Assembly: GCA_038502055.1 (NCBI GenBank)
Contig: JAXRKN010000039.1
Location: forward strand, 2,232,001 to 2,296,000
Source: Tanytarsus gracilentus
Lineage: Eukaryota > Arthropoda > Insecta > Diptera > Chironomidae
Direction of reading: 5' to 3'
Length of the DNA stretch: 64,000 nucleotides
Made by a program: the position numbers and the translations under genes. Shown here one piece after another: positions 1 to 12,100 of this stretch. The notes below the pieces were generated by a model. It was not told where the DNA came from. It ran no database searches and was given only the letters and a program-made list of their open reading frames with translations. Position 1 is the stretch's first letter. Every line of letters starts with the position of its first letter.

Positions 1-48
1 AGTGAAAATCCGATCAATCAACAAGGCACAAGTATAGCGAGCTCAACA

Positions 49-3000
49 ATGTCGCGCGCAGGTGGATTTTGTGTTAAAGAATACGAAGAACAGCTCGATA
101 ATCTCCAAAAAGAGAATTTCAATCTAAAATTGCGGGTCTATTTCTTCGAGCAGAGAAATCCAAACATTCCGGAAGATGTAGAGACGTTGATGCAGCAAAT
201 TATTGATCTTAAAGTCCAGAATGAGTCACTCTATAAGGATTTGCATGAGAAACAAGATTTATTGTGTCAAGCATCGAAGGCATTGGAACTTTTAGAGGAT
301 GCTAAACAGGAGGACGGTTCACATGTTGAGAAGATTGTTGAGAGCCTGAAGGATAAAATTGCGTCGCTTGAGAGTGAGAATCTAAATCTCCAACAGGCGT
401 TGAGTGATGCGAACAATAAAACAAACTTAGCTAATGATACGGGGTTCACAGAGTTCTTGGGTGCGGTCGAAGCTAAAGATGCTGATGTTCACCGTAAACT
501 GGCAGAAATGACTCAAACTTATGAGGAGCTACAGTGTAAGATTAACGACATGACTATCATGATGCAACAGCTGGAAGTTGATAATAAGGCACTGACTGGA
601 AAGGCTTCAAAGTTACAGTACGAAAAAGACGAGATTAAAGATAGAATGGAATCCATTCAGTCTTCATCAAATGAAATGGTAAGATTCTGAATTTTTAAAG
701 CGCATCTCCTATTAATTACTCATGTCGTGTCTATCCCAGCATCGTAAGCTCAATTTTTCCAAAGAGGTAATTCAAGAAAAGGTCAATGAGGCAGAATTTT
801 TGCAAGCATCAAATATTCACTTGCGAAATTGCCGTGAAAAATTAAACAAACGTTGCGAAAATCTTCAATTGTCAAATTATGATTTGACCGTGCGTGTTCA
901 AGAATTTCAAGAAATGTTCGCCGTAATTTATCCTTGCCTCTTTTAACTCGTTTTAAATTTGAAATTATTCATTTAATTTTTATTCTTTTTTCTCCTAGAC
1001 ATCGAACTTGGAAACGGAGTTGAGGGAATATAAGAATCGATGGGCATCCACACAATGTGATCTTGATGATATGGAGAAAAATTATAAAGAGACCGAGGAG
1101 GAGCGTCAAAATGCACTAAAACTCCTTCAAAGCACACTCGAAACTTTGGCTGAAACAAATCAGAAGGTCGAAATGTATGAAGAACTTTTGCAAAAGACAT
1201 CGTCACTGGATAAAAATGAGGCAAAGAAGGTAAAATCATCAAAATTAAACTCTCACTCTTTGAAATATCATTAAATAAAATAAATTTCCAGAAAATTTCA
1301 AGAATTAACGAACTGTTGTCAAGATTAAAAATTCAAAAAAATTAAAAATTTGTTTTCGCAGGACATTGAAATTGTAGCGTTGAAGCGTGAGCTCGAGAAC
1401 GTCCAAAAAAAACTCCAACATGTATCCTCATCCGAGCTGCAAGAAAAAAATAAAGAAATCAATCGACTTCAAGATCTAATTAATAGCTTGCGTGTTGATA
1501 GACATTCGATTGCATCAGAGCCGCCTCGTTTCTCGTTCGATTATCTTTATGAGAATTTTAATGACTTAAAGTTTCAACAAGCTATGGAGATTAAGAAGCA
1601 GTCGCAACAAAAAATTGACCAACTAATCATGGAGATCGAAAAGATGGCAAATTCAGCGTCAGTGAAACAATTGGAACAGCTTAAAGTTCAAATGGCAATT
1701 GTGGCCGAGAAGCAACAGATTACCGATACCGCTCTGAACCGATGCACAGAGCTTTGCGCATTTACTCTCGACCATCTCCAAGAGTTGACACAATTTCTTA
1801 CTGCCTTGCTCCAAAATAAGCAAATTCGCGAGTCTCTTACGGAAGCAAGCTTGCATAACATTCAGAGCATTATTGAGAAGAGCTTAGATCTTTCGCATCG
1901 CCAATCAATGGGTAATTTTTCATTCAACGATATTTCGTCTCTCGATATTCTTGTTAATGCCGCTCGTCAATCAATTTGCAACATCCGTGAAGTAAAAAGT
2001 TCTATTCTTAGTACCAGCAAAGGTGTTCAAGCATCGTTGTTACCTGAAAATCCTTCCACGATGGAAGCGGGTGATTATGAGGAGTTAAAGCGTGTCAATC
2101 AATTACTCGAGGATGAAATTGTCGAAATTAAAAGTACCATGCGAATTTATGAGAAGAAATCAAGCGAGTACAAGTCTGAGATTGTTGAGCTTAAATCGGT
2201 TAAAGATGAGTTGGCAGCAAAACTTGAAAAGACGGAAAATGCAATGAGAAAATTAGAAGAGTTCACTCATGATCTTCAATTGGCTTGCGATGATTATAAA
2301 GTTGAAGTTGAACATTTAACGAAAAATTTTGGGTAAGAAATTTTTATTTTAAATTCCATTTCATAAAACTAAATGTTTAAATTTTTCAGATCTCTTCGCG
2401 ATGAGCTAATAAGTAAGACGACATCCTATCAAGAGTGCCTTAATATGTTCAATGATACGTCAGAAGAGCTTCAAAAGGTTCAAACTAAAAATTATCAGCT
2501 CGAATCTCAACTCGATTTTTCGGAAAAGAACGTTCAATCCCTTGAAGTTGCCAAAATTAAGTACGAGTCAATGTGGAAAGAAAGTGACAGAATTGCTAAG
2601 GAGCTTGAGACTCGTTTAAAGCATATTGAGCATGATTTACAGGACAATTGGATAACTAAGAACAGGCACGATAGTGTGGTTAAAAATATGCAGGATGAAA
2701 TTGTTAATGCAGAAGCTCAGGTTGCAGCCATTCGCATGGAACTTGACAAAATGAAAATTGACTGTATCCAAAAACGTTCAATGTATCAGCAAAGTTTCAC
2801 CGTCAAAGAGGAAGATTTTAAGGAAAATGAGGGTACTACGACACATCGTCGTCAAATTGATATTTCTGAAGATCGTAAAAAGATTCTGATGTGTAACGAT
2901 ACCTCCGACTGCATCGAATGTCCTCGCTATCAAAGTAAAATTGTCGACTTAAAAAAACATTTGCAGTATGCCGTTGATAAGTTAAAGGAACAATCCAAGT

Positions 3001-3122
3001 GGAAAGCAATGCAAGATCGCACCATTAAAAAGCAACTCGATCAGACTGAACACGTTATGAAGGAAGCTCGCGGAACTATGGAGTCGATTCTCAAAGTTAA
3101 AAATTCAAATGAGCAGCAATAA
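49..3122 (+). CDS. cnn: Centrosomin (CDK5RAP2 family), pericentriolar scaffold
   Basis: This is a coiled-coil scaffold of the pericentriolar material that recruits gamma-tubulin complexes to centrosomes. The N-terminus carries the CM1 signature (KEYEEQLDNLQKENFNLKLR, residues about 10-29), which is diagnostic of the centrosomin/CDK5RAP2/myomegalin family. The rest is almost entirely heptad-type coiled coil rich in E, K, L and Q. Five coding exons close in phase: 49-678, 740-922, 999-1229, 1362-2332 and 2390-3122, giving about 915 aa. That is somewhat shorter than fly centrosomin, so further isoforms may use exons I do not see. The start at 49 is the first ATG and sits just upstream of CM1. 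I cannot see the promoter, which lies at or beyond the window edge. The gene converges on GatB, with 86 bp between stops. Confidence 0.93.
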
Positions 3123-3208
3123 CTAAATAGAATTAACATTACACGTACTCTCTCACGTTTCTCTCTCAATGCATGATACGATATCAATTTATTTTATTTT
3201 TTAAAAAT

Positions 3209-4759
3209 TTATTTTAACATTTCCTTCAGAGTTTCTACAACTTTTGCCATGTTTATTCGGTTATTACTTTTTTTGTTTATTTGGCCAGCTATTGCTAATA
3301 AAAGCTTGGGTTTTCCCGACTTATAGACCTTAGCCATCTTAGCACCTTCTTCAGTCGAAAGAATTTCATTGCAGATTTTTCTTATTTCAGTTTCGTCTGA
3401 AATTTGCTTCCAATTTTGCTGATCTGAAATTTCTCGAGGCGATTTTGAACCTTTTAAAGTTAACATCTCGTTCAGAACAAGTTTGGCTAAATTTAAGTTT
3501 AATTCCTGACTTTCTAGCATATCGATAAGTTCACCAATGTGACTCGATGAAATTGGACAACTATTGAGGTCAATTTTTTGCTCATTGCACGCTGTCAAGA
3601 GTTGATTAATTAAAATATTTGCAATCATTTTGGCCGTCCGTTGAGGATTTATAATGGCTTGAAACATTTCATATAAAAACGGCTCGTTGACTAATATGAT
3701 TGCGGTATATTCAGGAAGTTTGAAGACATTTATTAGCTCATCGCGAAGATCTTGCGGAAGCGCCGGAATTGTCTTTTCTATTTCCTTCACATTGACCATC
3801 TCTTCGGACACACTTTCAGTCATGTTTAAGTGCAAAGGCAGTAAATTGGGCTCGGGCATGTATCGATAATCCTGCACAACCTCCTTGTCTCTCATCGCTA
3901 TTGTCACTCTATTAACTGCATCCCACTGCCTCGTCTCATTGACAATTACGCCGCCTTCATCTTTCACCTTTTTCTGCCTTTCAATTTCATACGCAATTGC
4001 CTGTGCTACACCTCTCACTGATCCGATATTTTTAATTTCAGTTCTAACTCCATAAGGCTCATTTTCCTTGTGAATTGACACATTTGCATCGACACGAAGT
4101 GCACCCTCTTCCAAACGACACGAACACGTTCCAATGCGCGATAAAATTAAAATCACTTCCTTAACTAAAGCTGAAGCTTCTTCGCCGTCAGTTAATTCCG
4201 GATCGAATACCAGCTCCATAAGAGGCACACCTGCTCGATTAAGATCAATCAAGCTCACTCCAAGCGTATCATCGTGCAGTGACTTTCCGCTGTCTTGCTC
4301 GAGTTGTAACTGATGAAGTCTAACGGACTTGTAGTACAATTTAGAATCTTTTGATGAATTTAGAATTGGAAAAGTTAGTTTGCCGCTTGATGCCAAAGGT
4401 GCTCGCTGTTGTGTTATTTGATAACCAGTCGGTAAATCACCATAGAAGTAATGCTTACGATCAAACATGCTCACTTCGTGAATTTTACAGTTTAGTGCCA
4501 ATGCCGTTTTAACGCCAGCCTCTACACATCGACGATTCAGTACTGGCAAGCATCCAGGAATGCCTGCATCGAGCAGCGCCACTGATGAATTTATTTCAGC
4601 TGCAAAACTATTTCGAGCGCCACTAAAAAGTTTCGATTCTGATGTAATTTGAGCGTGAATTTCAAGTCCAACTACGCTCTTCCATTCGCTCGCTGCTTTC
4701 GATGAGTGTTGACGTGTGATTTTCTTACAGACATTGTTAATTATCCTGATTTTATTCAT
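3209..4759 (-). CDS. GatB: Mitochondrial glutamyl-tRNA(Gln) amidotransferase subunit B
   Basis: GatB is the tRNA-binding/kinase subunit of the GatCAB complex, which converts Glu-tRNA(Gln) to Gln-tRNA(Gln) in the mitochondrial matrix. It is a single 516-aa exon, normal for the family. Residues 1-25 are basic, Ser/Asn-rich and lack acidic residues, as expected for a mitochondrial presequence. Family blocks follow: VVGLEIHAQ near the start of the mature domain, HYFYGDLPTGYQITQ, LEEGALRVDANVSI, RTEIKNIGSVRGVAQAIAYE and QDYRYMPEPNLLPL. A helical/YqeY-like C-terminal tail completes it. The ATG at 4759 supplies the full presequence. It is divergent from Tom22, with 321 bp between starts, so two nuclear-encoded mitochondrial genes share one intergenic promoter region. 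Confidence 0.96.
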   Translation of the reverse strand: MNKIRIINNVCKKITRQHSSKAASEWKSVVGLEIHAQITSESKLFSGARNSFAAEINSSVALLDAGIPGCLPVLNRRCVEAGVKTALALNCKIHEVSMFDRKHYFYGDLPTGYQITQQRAPLASSGKLTFPILNSSKDSKLYYKSVRLHQLQLEQDSGKSLHDDTLGVSLIDLNRAGVPLMELVFDPELTDGEEASALVKEVILILSRIGTCSCRLEEGALRVDANVSIHKENEPYGVRTEIKNIGSVRGVAQAIAYEIERQKKVKDEGGVIVNETRQWDAVNRVTIAMRDKEVVQDYRYMPEPNLLPLHLNMTESVSEEMVNVKEIEKTIPALPQDLRDELINVFKLPEYTAIILVNEPFLYEMFQAIINPQRTAKMIANILINQLLTACNEQKIDLNSCPISSSHIGELIDMLESQELNLNLAKLVLNEMLTLKGSKSPREISDQQNWKQISDETEIRKICNEILSTEEGAKMAKVYKSGKPKLLLAIAGQINKKSNNRINMAKVVETLKEMLK

Positions 4760-5080
4760 TTACGATATTTTTTAAGATATTTTTGTTTACCTTTTTTTAT
4801 TTTTATTGTTTTTTCCGCAAGGGCTGAAAAAAAAACTTGCAGCAAAAATTCATTTTTAAAAAAACATTGAAAATTTAATTTCTGGTTGATAAAATATAAA
4901 ATACAAAAAGTTTCTTAACTCAAAGAGCTCAACGAGTTTGTTCAAGCTATACGAACGTGAGTTGATAAAGAATTAATCAAGTTAACATTGAAAATTTCAA
5001 GAAAATTTGTTTTCATTTTTAGAATTTTTTTAAAAATTGCTGATTGAGTCATAGGGAAGTAATTAAAGTGTCAGTAAATC

Positions 5081-5629
5081 ATGGATGCATCAAGTGAAGA
5101 AATAATAGCTCAAAAAAATGTAATTATAGTTTTTAACTAAGTTGTTAAAAAATCGATTGACTTTAACCTCACACATTTTACTTTTTATTTTTCGATAGGA
5201 TACACTTGCACTTACAGAAAGCGCCGATGACGATTATGAGGATGTAAGTTGATATTTTGAAGCGTTAGCTATGTCTTGATTATTTAGTTAAAACAAATTT
5301 ATCTCATAATTTCGTTAATTATGTTTTAGGAGGCGGATGAGACATTAGCGGAACGCTTATGGGGTTTAACGGAAATGTTTCCCGAGCCCATTAGAGAAAT
5401 CACCGAGAGTGTAGTGTCATATACAGAGAAAGGAATCAGTGGCGTCTACAAGTTCGCGTGTTCTGCTTCATGGATTTTCTTTACGAGTTCAATGATTCTT
5501 TTTGCGCCGGTAATTTTTGAAACCGAGCGCGCTCAAATGGAAGAAATGCAAAAGTCACAGCAAAAACAAGTTCTTCTCGGACCGGGCAGTGCTGGTTTGC
5601 CGCCACATCAACCACCCATGCCGAGATAG
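5081..5629 (+). CDS. mge: Mitochondrial import receptor subunit Tom22 (maggie)
   Basis: Tom22 is the central receptor of the outer-membrane TOM complex and binds presequence-bearing precursors. Three exons close in phase (5081-5119, 5199-5243, 5330-5629) and give 127 aa, typical for animal Tom22. The N-terminal cytosolic half is acidic (ESADDDYEDEADETLAERLW). One transmembrane helix follows (about residues 70-88, FACSASWIFFTSSMILFAPV), then a short intermembrane tail rich in Gln and Pro. The motif ETLAERLWGLTEMFPE is a hallmark of metazoan Tom22. The first exon encodes only 13 residues and is easy to miss. The 3' end faces the F-box gene across 120 bp, and an AATAAA-like signal lies near 5675. 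Confidence 0.95.
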
Positions 5630-5749
5630 ACACCAACAAATTAAATATATATTGCATTTTGACAGTAGTTCGATAATAAAAATTGAAGTTAATTAAAAGA
5701 GGAATTTATTCATTCAATTGAATTCAAATTTATAAATCATGCAAATATT

Positions 5750-7207
5750 TCAAGGTGTCTGAAATTCGTTTCGAATTTCATGAAAATCACAATTTGGATC
5801 AGCGATGAAGTCAAACGATGAGTTGAAGTACTGTTGAGGATTGTTTCTAATTTCTGCATACACTGACGATGTTTCTTCATTGTGCTCTTTACAAATCAGT
5901 TTCTTCAAGTGAGGCATGCTGGAAGCTAAAACAAATTTTATTATTAACGTTGAAATTAAACTTTTCCTCACGACTCACCCAAATACTTCAAAATCTGCTC
6001 ATTCAAGTGTGTAAATAGGGTCAACTCGCTCAATGATGGAATTGCCAATAATAAAAACTGAAGCTTCTCGCAAAAACGTTGATTAAAGTCCTCAAAGCGA
6101 TCAAAATTAAAAATTCTCAATCGCTCGATGTTATAATTTCGTGTGAAATCTTCGTCCCCTTCATATTCTAATTTTCCAATAGAAAGCGACTTGAGAAGCT
6201 TGAGATCATGAAGCAGCCATGACATTTGTTTGAAAGAGATTGCGGTCAGTTCGAGTTTCACCAATGAATTCTGTTGAGATTTCATAAAATTCGGATGATA
6301 ATTAGAAATTGATATGAATTCAATTTCTGGCTGTTTTGCATTGATGATCCAGGTGTCGACGGAGATTGAATTGTTTGAGGGTACATTGTCGTTTCTTAAG
6401 AGTAAATTGTACCATTCAGTGTCAAGTATTTTGAGTTTCGGGAACTTCGAAAGCACTTTCTTAAATTCATTAAGATTAAACATCTGATTTTGATATAAAT
6501 CGTGTCGAACTGCCAAGTGAGTCAAAGCTGGGAACGAAAAGTCTTTGAATATATTTAAATTCCAGGTAAAAAGCTTTCGTAGATTTGGAAAATCGCATCC
6601 CTTAAGATTGAAATTATCTTCATCAGTGCTGTCATTTTCATACCAATAATTTCTTCTTATTGTAAGCGTTTCAAGTGTAGGAGCATAGTAGATGATTGGA
6701 TTCACAATTGCATTATCAATAAACATAAATCCGCGAAGCATTTTTAGTGGACCTTCCATGTGCTTGTAAGCTCGCTTAATATTGTCATCATCAATGCCAT
6801 ACAACGGAAGTGGGTAGTTATTATTGGCTGGTTTCACGACAACTTTATCTGTGATTCGGTTCATCAAGAAATTTTTCGATTCAACAAAGTGTTTCCAATA
6901 TTTCGAGACTTCCATGGCATTCAGCAAATCCTTAGCAGTGAGGTATTGCATTATGATTTTTGCACACGACTCTGGAAGTTTTTTCAGTGGATCCAGTGAA
7001 TTTTCATCGTCTTCTTTTCGTGCTCGTTTAGCTGATGAACAATCGTCATTTTCCTTTTCCTCTTTTAAGAGATGATATTTTCGATTCAAGTTGTGATAGC
7101 TATTGAATTTTAGGTTAAAATAAATTTGAAAAATATAAATTAAAATTTTACCATTCTTTCCAATATTTGAGTTCAAATTTAGTTTTTTCATGCACCGGAG
7201 AAGTCAT
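5750..7207 (-). CDS. F-box / leucine-rich-repeat-like protein
   Basis: This is probably a substrate receptor of an SCF (Skp1-Cullin-F-box) ubiquitin ligase. A canonical F-box begins near residue 60 (LKKLPESCAKIIMQYLTAKD, then LLNAMEVSKYWKHFVE). Irregular leucine-rich repeats follow to the C-terminus. I favour three exons: 7207-7152, 7099-5979 and 5925-5750, giving 450 aa. Introns of 52 and 53 nt have clean GT-AG ends and the phases close. The alternative start at 7191 reads straight through the first intron and gives an odd hydrophobic stretch. Splicing from that start hits a stop, so the ATG at 7207 is better. An acidic/basic linker (KRARKEDDEN) precedes the F-box. I cannot name a one-to-one orthologue. 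The gene is divergent from the C9orf78 homologue with 185 bp between starts. Confidence 0.85.
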
Positions 7208-7392
7208 TGATGACTTTAAACTCAATTTATTAAATTAAATAGCTCAATTTCTTGGATAATTAATGATTTAAAAAAATTTGCAAATTGCCAAGAAAAATTA
7301 AAACGTTTATTAAAATAACGGTCATCAAAAATTTAAAAAACAAATTTGAACTTAAATTTTTAAAAAATATTGACAAAAAAAAATAAACAAAA

Positions 7393-8265
7393 ATGAGTGA
7401 TGAAGAAAAAATTCAATTTAAATCAATTAAACGTAAGAATTTAAGGCAGCGAAAACATTCATCAGATGAAGAAAAGGAAACTAAAGACGAGGACGATCGA
7501 GAACTTCAGTCAAAATTGGAGCTAATTCACGAAACAAAAGAAAAACAAAAATTGCGACAGAGGTGCCATGGAGTTAATGGAGTTTCACTGGCTCTGGGTA
7601 AAAAGATATCAATTGAAGAGGAAGTTTCAGCTAAAGATTCTCTTAAAATACAATCTGGCGGTATGGTCAACATGCAAGCACTTAAATCTGGAAAGCTAAA
7701 GGTTGTATCTGATGACGCATATGACACGGGAATCGGAACTCAATTTAAGGCAGAGACAAACATTTGTGACACTGATGAACAAATGATGAAATACATCGAT
7801 GAACGTATGAAGAAAAATCACCAGATTGATAGCAGTGATCATCAGCAATCAACTTCAGATGATGCGAATAGATATTTAACGCCAGAAGAGGCCGCAATTT
7901 TAGCACTGCCAAGCCATTTAAGAGAAAGTGGAACCAAAAAATCGGAAGAAATGTTGTCAAATCAAATGCTCAATGGCATTCCTGAAGTGGATTTAGGGAT
8001 TGAGGCAAAAATTAGGAATATTGAGGCGACCGAGGAAGCGAAACAGAAACTCCTAGCTGATCAGAAAAATCAGAAAGATCTCCCGTCTCATTTCGTGCCG
8101 AAAAATTACGCTGTAAATTTTATTCAACATCATCGTTTCAATATCGATCAAACGATCCAACAGAAAAAGAGACCGGCTCAGACAGAGGAGGTGAATACAA
8201 AAGCTCCTAAAAAAGCAACTGACGATTATCATTTTGATAAATTTAGAAAGCAGTTCAGAAAATAA
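7393..8265 (+). CDS. C9orf78/HCA59 (Tls1) homologue, spliceosome-associated
   Basis: A single-exon protein of 290 aa. Human C9orf78 and fission yeast Tls1 bind the U5 snRNP helicase Brr2 and modulate splice-site choice. The N-terminus is charged (SIKRKNLRQRKHSSDEEKE), and the diagnostic central block RCHGVNGVSLALGKK lies near residues 58-72. KYIDERMKKNH and the later DYHFDKFRKQFRK C-terminus also match the family pattern. The protein is predicted to be mostly disordered and nuclear. Start choice is simple, because the ATG at 7393 lies in an A-rich context and gives the family-length N-terminus. The next gene on the same strand starts 105 bp after this stop. Confidence 0.88.
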   Translation: MSDEEKIQFKSIKRKNLRQRKHSSDEEKETKDEDDRELQSKLELIHETKEKQKLRQRCHGVNGVSLALGKKISIEEEVSAKDSLKIQSGGMVNMQALKSGKLKVVSDDAYDTGIGTQFKAETNICDTDEQMMKYIDERMKKNHQIDSSDHQQSTSDDANRYLTPEEAAILALPSHLRESGTKKSEEMLSNQMLNGIPEVDLGIEAKIRNIEATEEAKQKLLADQKNQKDLPSHFVPKNYAVNFIQHHRFNIDQTIQQKKRPAQTEEVNTKAPKKATDDYHFDKFRKQFRK

Positions 8266-8370
8266 AAATAACGGATATTTTGGATTCAAATTAATTTTTG
8301 AACTTGATCTTTTTTATTTTCAAATCAAATTTTTAACAGGCAATTTCAGCAAATTTAAATCAAATTAATT

Positions 8371-9166
8371 ATGGAAGACTCAGAACAGAAGCTTTTGTAC
8401 GACAAAATTGCTAACAACATTCAAGGCAACATCGTTAAAATCAACAAGATATTGTCGAGCTGTAAAATAACTTCAAATTTCGCTTCAAATGAATCTCAAG
8501 AGAAAATTGCTTCTTTTTTCGAGCAGAGAACAGAAACATCCAGCATAGTGAGGAATCAATCGTCGTCAGAATATTATGACTCAGACAAACTCTCAGAACT
8601 CTTTAAATTATTAGAAAGTGGAAGTTCAACTAGCCAAACTCATAAACCTTTAGGAATCGCACGTTCGATATCACTTTCATCTCTGGGTAAGATCATCTTG
8701 ACACTCTACAGGCTATTTACAAATCACTTATATTTTAGGCACAACCGAATCGGATTATCAAGATAATTTCACCGAATCTATGAAACAGTTTGAAGATCTA
8801 AAAATTGTTCTCGATGGCATCATCGATTGTCCAATCGCCATTCCAGATATAGGCAAAATATCCACTCAAGAGACAGAACGCAAGAATGAGTTTATTGAAC
8901 TTGTTTTATCACTACAGAAACTAGCAAAAGAGTTAAGGAACATCGCCATGACTGATAATCCAAAGAACAAAGTCGATCTCAACTCATTGCCCATCAACAA
9001 TGAATTCCTAAATGATCTCAAGCAGTTGAGCATCAGCTTAGATGGTATTCAAAAACTCGATGCCAATAAAAATCCAATTAGTGTCATACCAAGGAACGAA
9101 AACCATCAGATTCATAACTCAATCGTCTCCAACATATATGAAAGCATTCTCAACAAACGGATTTAA
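8371..9166 (+). CDS. Unrecognised 247-aa helical protein
   Basis: Two exons (8371-8686, 8739-9166) join in phase across a 52-nt intron with GTAAGA and TTTTAG ends, giving 247 aa. I do not recognise the family. The sequence looks mostly alpha-helical, with a Ser-rich middle (around residues 60-100) and two leucine/isoleucine-rich helical segments. The first is near residues 10-30 (KIANNIQGNIVKINKILSS) and the second spans the C-terminal half (LVLSLQKLAKELRNIA). There is no signal peptide, membrane segment or obvious catalytic motif. Its size and helicity would suit a small structural subunit, such as one in a microtubule, kinetochore or Mediator-like complex, but that is speculation. It lies 105 bp downstream of the C9orf78 homologue and ends 12 bp short of the convergent ferlin stop. 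Confidence 0.7.
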
Positions 9167-9178
9167 TGTCTCAATATT

Positions 9179-12100
9179 TTACGTTGCCATTTTATTCACG
9201 AGTAGATGTTGTGGAACTTGAACAAGTGAGTACATAACCAAGACTAAAAATATAATAATGGCAATCACTATGATTAGTGCTATTGAATACTCTCTCATCT
9301 GGGGCCAAATTATGTGCTTTGTTGATTTCCAAGGATTTTTAAACCATTGAAATGATGTGTCGGGTCGTCTATATAAAATTAGAAATTAATTCTCATTTAA
9401 ATTAAAAGTATAACAAATTACTCTGGATTTGGCAATGAATGAGGAGATTCTCTCCCAAGTCCTGCGGGGTCAGCTTTTGCATTTTCTTCTGATAGAATTT
9501 TTAACTCCAATTCCAACTTTCCCTTAAATAAAAAAAATATTGTTTATGCATATTTAAAAGTAATTTCAAGTTTACAGTCTGGTTAATTTTTTCACATCCA
9601 TCAACTTTTCCTTTCACAGGAAACCATCCTCTCAAACCCTTCTCAGCCACACCAAAAAGATTAATAAAATCTTGTCCCTTGCTCTCAATTGAGCATTTTT
9701 CTGGAGTTAACGTTGGTCGTGGAAGGTGCGATAAATTGATGTTAACGGTTCCTAAGAAATCATCCGGCGTAAAGGTGTCATTATCCCAAATTTGTAAATT
9801 CAAAACAGCCGGCATTTTTGTAAAGCTCTCCAATTTTTCAAAAGCTCTTTTATCTTTTTTGATGATCATCATGTCTTCGGCAATCGAGAATTTAAAAGGA
9901 AAAATCATTCGCCAGTTAAAATTTGCATCGCCATTGAGTGATCTATAATGAACGTCCGTATACTGCGCCTCATTCACATTTGACAACCATCTAAAATTAA
10001 AAATAAATTCACTGAAAAAAATACAAATAAAAACTCACCCTTTGACATAAATATCACTCATTTTAGTAGAAAAAATATTTTTCTCATCGAGTTGAACATC
10101 TTGAGCATTCCATATGATCACTCGTAGTTCATAATTTCGTGGTGGTATTGGCGTGATATCGAGTGGCTCCGGAATTGCTTTTCTTGGATCAAAAATTTCA
10201 AGCCACATGAGAAGTTTGCCTTGCTCAACTCCCGGTCGATCACTTCTGTAAATCGAACGAGTTTCGACGTGTTCAGGAACAAATTTAAATCCCAAACCTG
10301 GAATTTTGTCGAAACTATTTAACACCGACAGTGCTAAACGCTCTTTTATGTTTTCATCTCTGCTCAACGCACTCGTGTCCTTAAATTTGATTCCAGCCAA
10401 ATGCACGCAGTCACGAAAATATTGTGGTGAGTTCAGTTCATAGTCGGCACAAATTTTAGCAAGAATTTCAGATGGCAATTGTGAATTTCTCCATGCATTG
10501 TAACCACTTGAATTATATTCCCTTGGCAGTCCACAACTAGCTCCATATTTACTTCTCAACCTATCTTCCACATCAATTTCAGTTTTTCCAATCAAATCGT
10601 CAACTTTAAATGTGTCACGATCGTAAATGGATATTCTCAGTATCGTGTCCTTTGGCATGAGTCCGGAAACTTGATAACGCTTTCCAAAAATTGGATTGCA
10701 TTGATTTGGGATGTAATGAGATCGATCGGAAATTGTTTGACTGCCAAAACTAATTTTTATAAAAGCATCAGAGTAGTTGAGAATGTCGCGTGTTCTCAAG
10801 TTGAAAGCCTCTACGACATAAATTCTAAGTAGAACGGGAATTTCATAAAGCAAATTTGGAATTCTTTTGAATCTAAATGAGGGTGGCTTCACGTCAATCA
10901 TGTTCGTTTGAAACGACTCTCTTCCTGAGCATTTTGAAATTTTAATTGAAGCTTTTAAGGTCGCATAAGTTTTTTGTCCACTTTTAAGCCTTATTGGATA
11001 CGCCCAATCACTAAAATTCTCAAATTCATTTTGATTTTCAAGTTCATTGGGATAAATTGTGAGTTGCTGTAGAGTTTCATTTCTATAATCACACTCGCGA
11101 TTTGAATTGTAAAATTTTGTCCACCACGTGTATTCGTTATCGAGCGAGACACAATCAACGAGCATTGATTTTGATTCAAGGAGAAATATTTTCGGGATTT
11201 TGCAACGCGATAAAGCTCTCTTAATCATATGCTGATTTTCACTTATATTCATTATCCCTAGAAGTGGCTTCCTTTCGCAATCCTCTTCAATGTGAATTAT
11301 TTCCTCATCATCTCTGTTATCGGGTAGAAAATTTTGAAGAACTTTTGGCCGATCGGCAATGAAAAATTTCTCAGGTCTTCTGATGATTGCAGCTCCGATC
11401 ATTTGTGGCTTTTTAAATGAACAATCGTAATGTCGAACGATAACTGGTGGCCAAAACTGAAATTTCTCCGGCAAAAGCACATAACCTGACGCGTATGGAT
11501 CCAAAAAGTTTAAATTGCTCTTGTACATTTTGTTAGAGAAACTGCTCGTCAGCAAAACTTCTCCAATCGAAAGCTCAATTTTGTATCGGCCTGATATGAA
11601 GTTTGAGAGGCTGATGGCATTTCTAATTCCCGCAAAAGTGATTTCCAAACTAAATTTTCTTATTTCAGGACTTATTTCAGCTGGAATTGGATCGTTTATT
11701 TCTTTTTTAGCGATCGATATTACTGGAGCTTGCAGCGGTAATAATTCTGCCGAGAGCAAAACTTCAGCAACCAAAATGCCATTTTTCATGAAGCCAACCC
11801 ATCTTAAATCGGGTGGAAATTGATCAATTGAGTCTCCATAAATTTTTCTAACATCTAGTTGATTCGAAGTGGCTTTAAGTCCATCTCTTTTTGGTATTTT
11901 TATACGAACTGGAAGCGTTGCATTGCCAATTGAATCCACTTGCTTTTTGTTTTCATCGTAAAGAAGCAAAAAAATCCTTCCACCATCTTGATGTAAACTG
12001 AAAGTCTTTACATTTTCAATCACAAGCATTTCATTCCACGTTGTTGTTAGAGATTGACCGATTACCTTAAAATTACAAATTATTTTATGCATTTATGGAA

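Noticed and set aside
5968..7191. F-box protein starting at 7191 as one uninterrupted exon
   Set aside because: It would translate a 52-nt AT-rich stretch with intron ends and lose the in-frame splice to the C-terminal exon. The spliced model from 7207 is more coherent.
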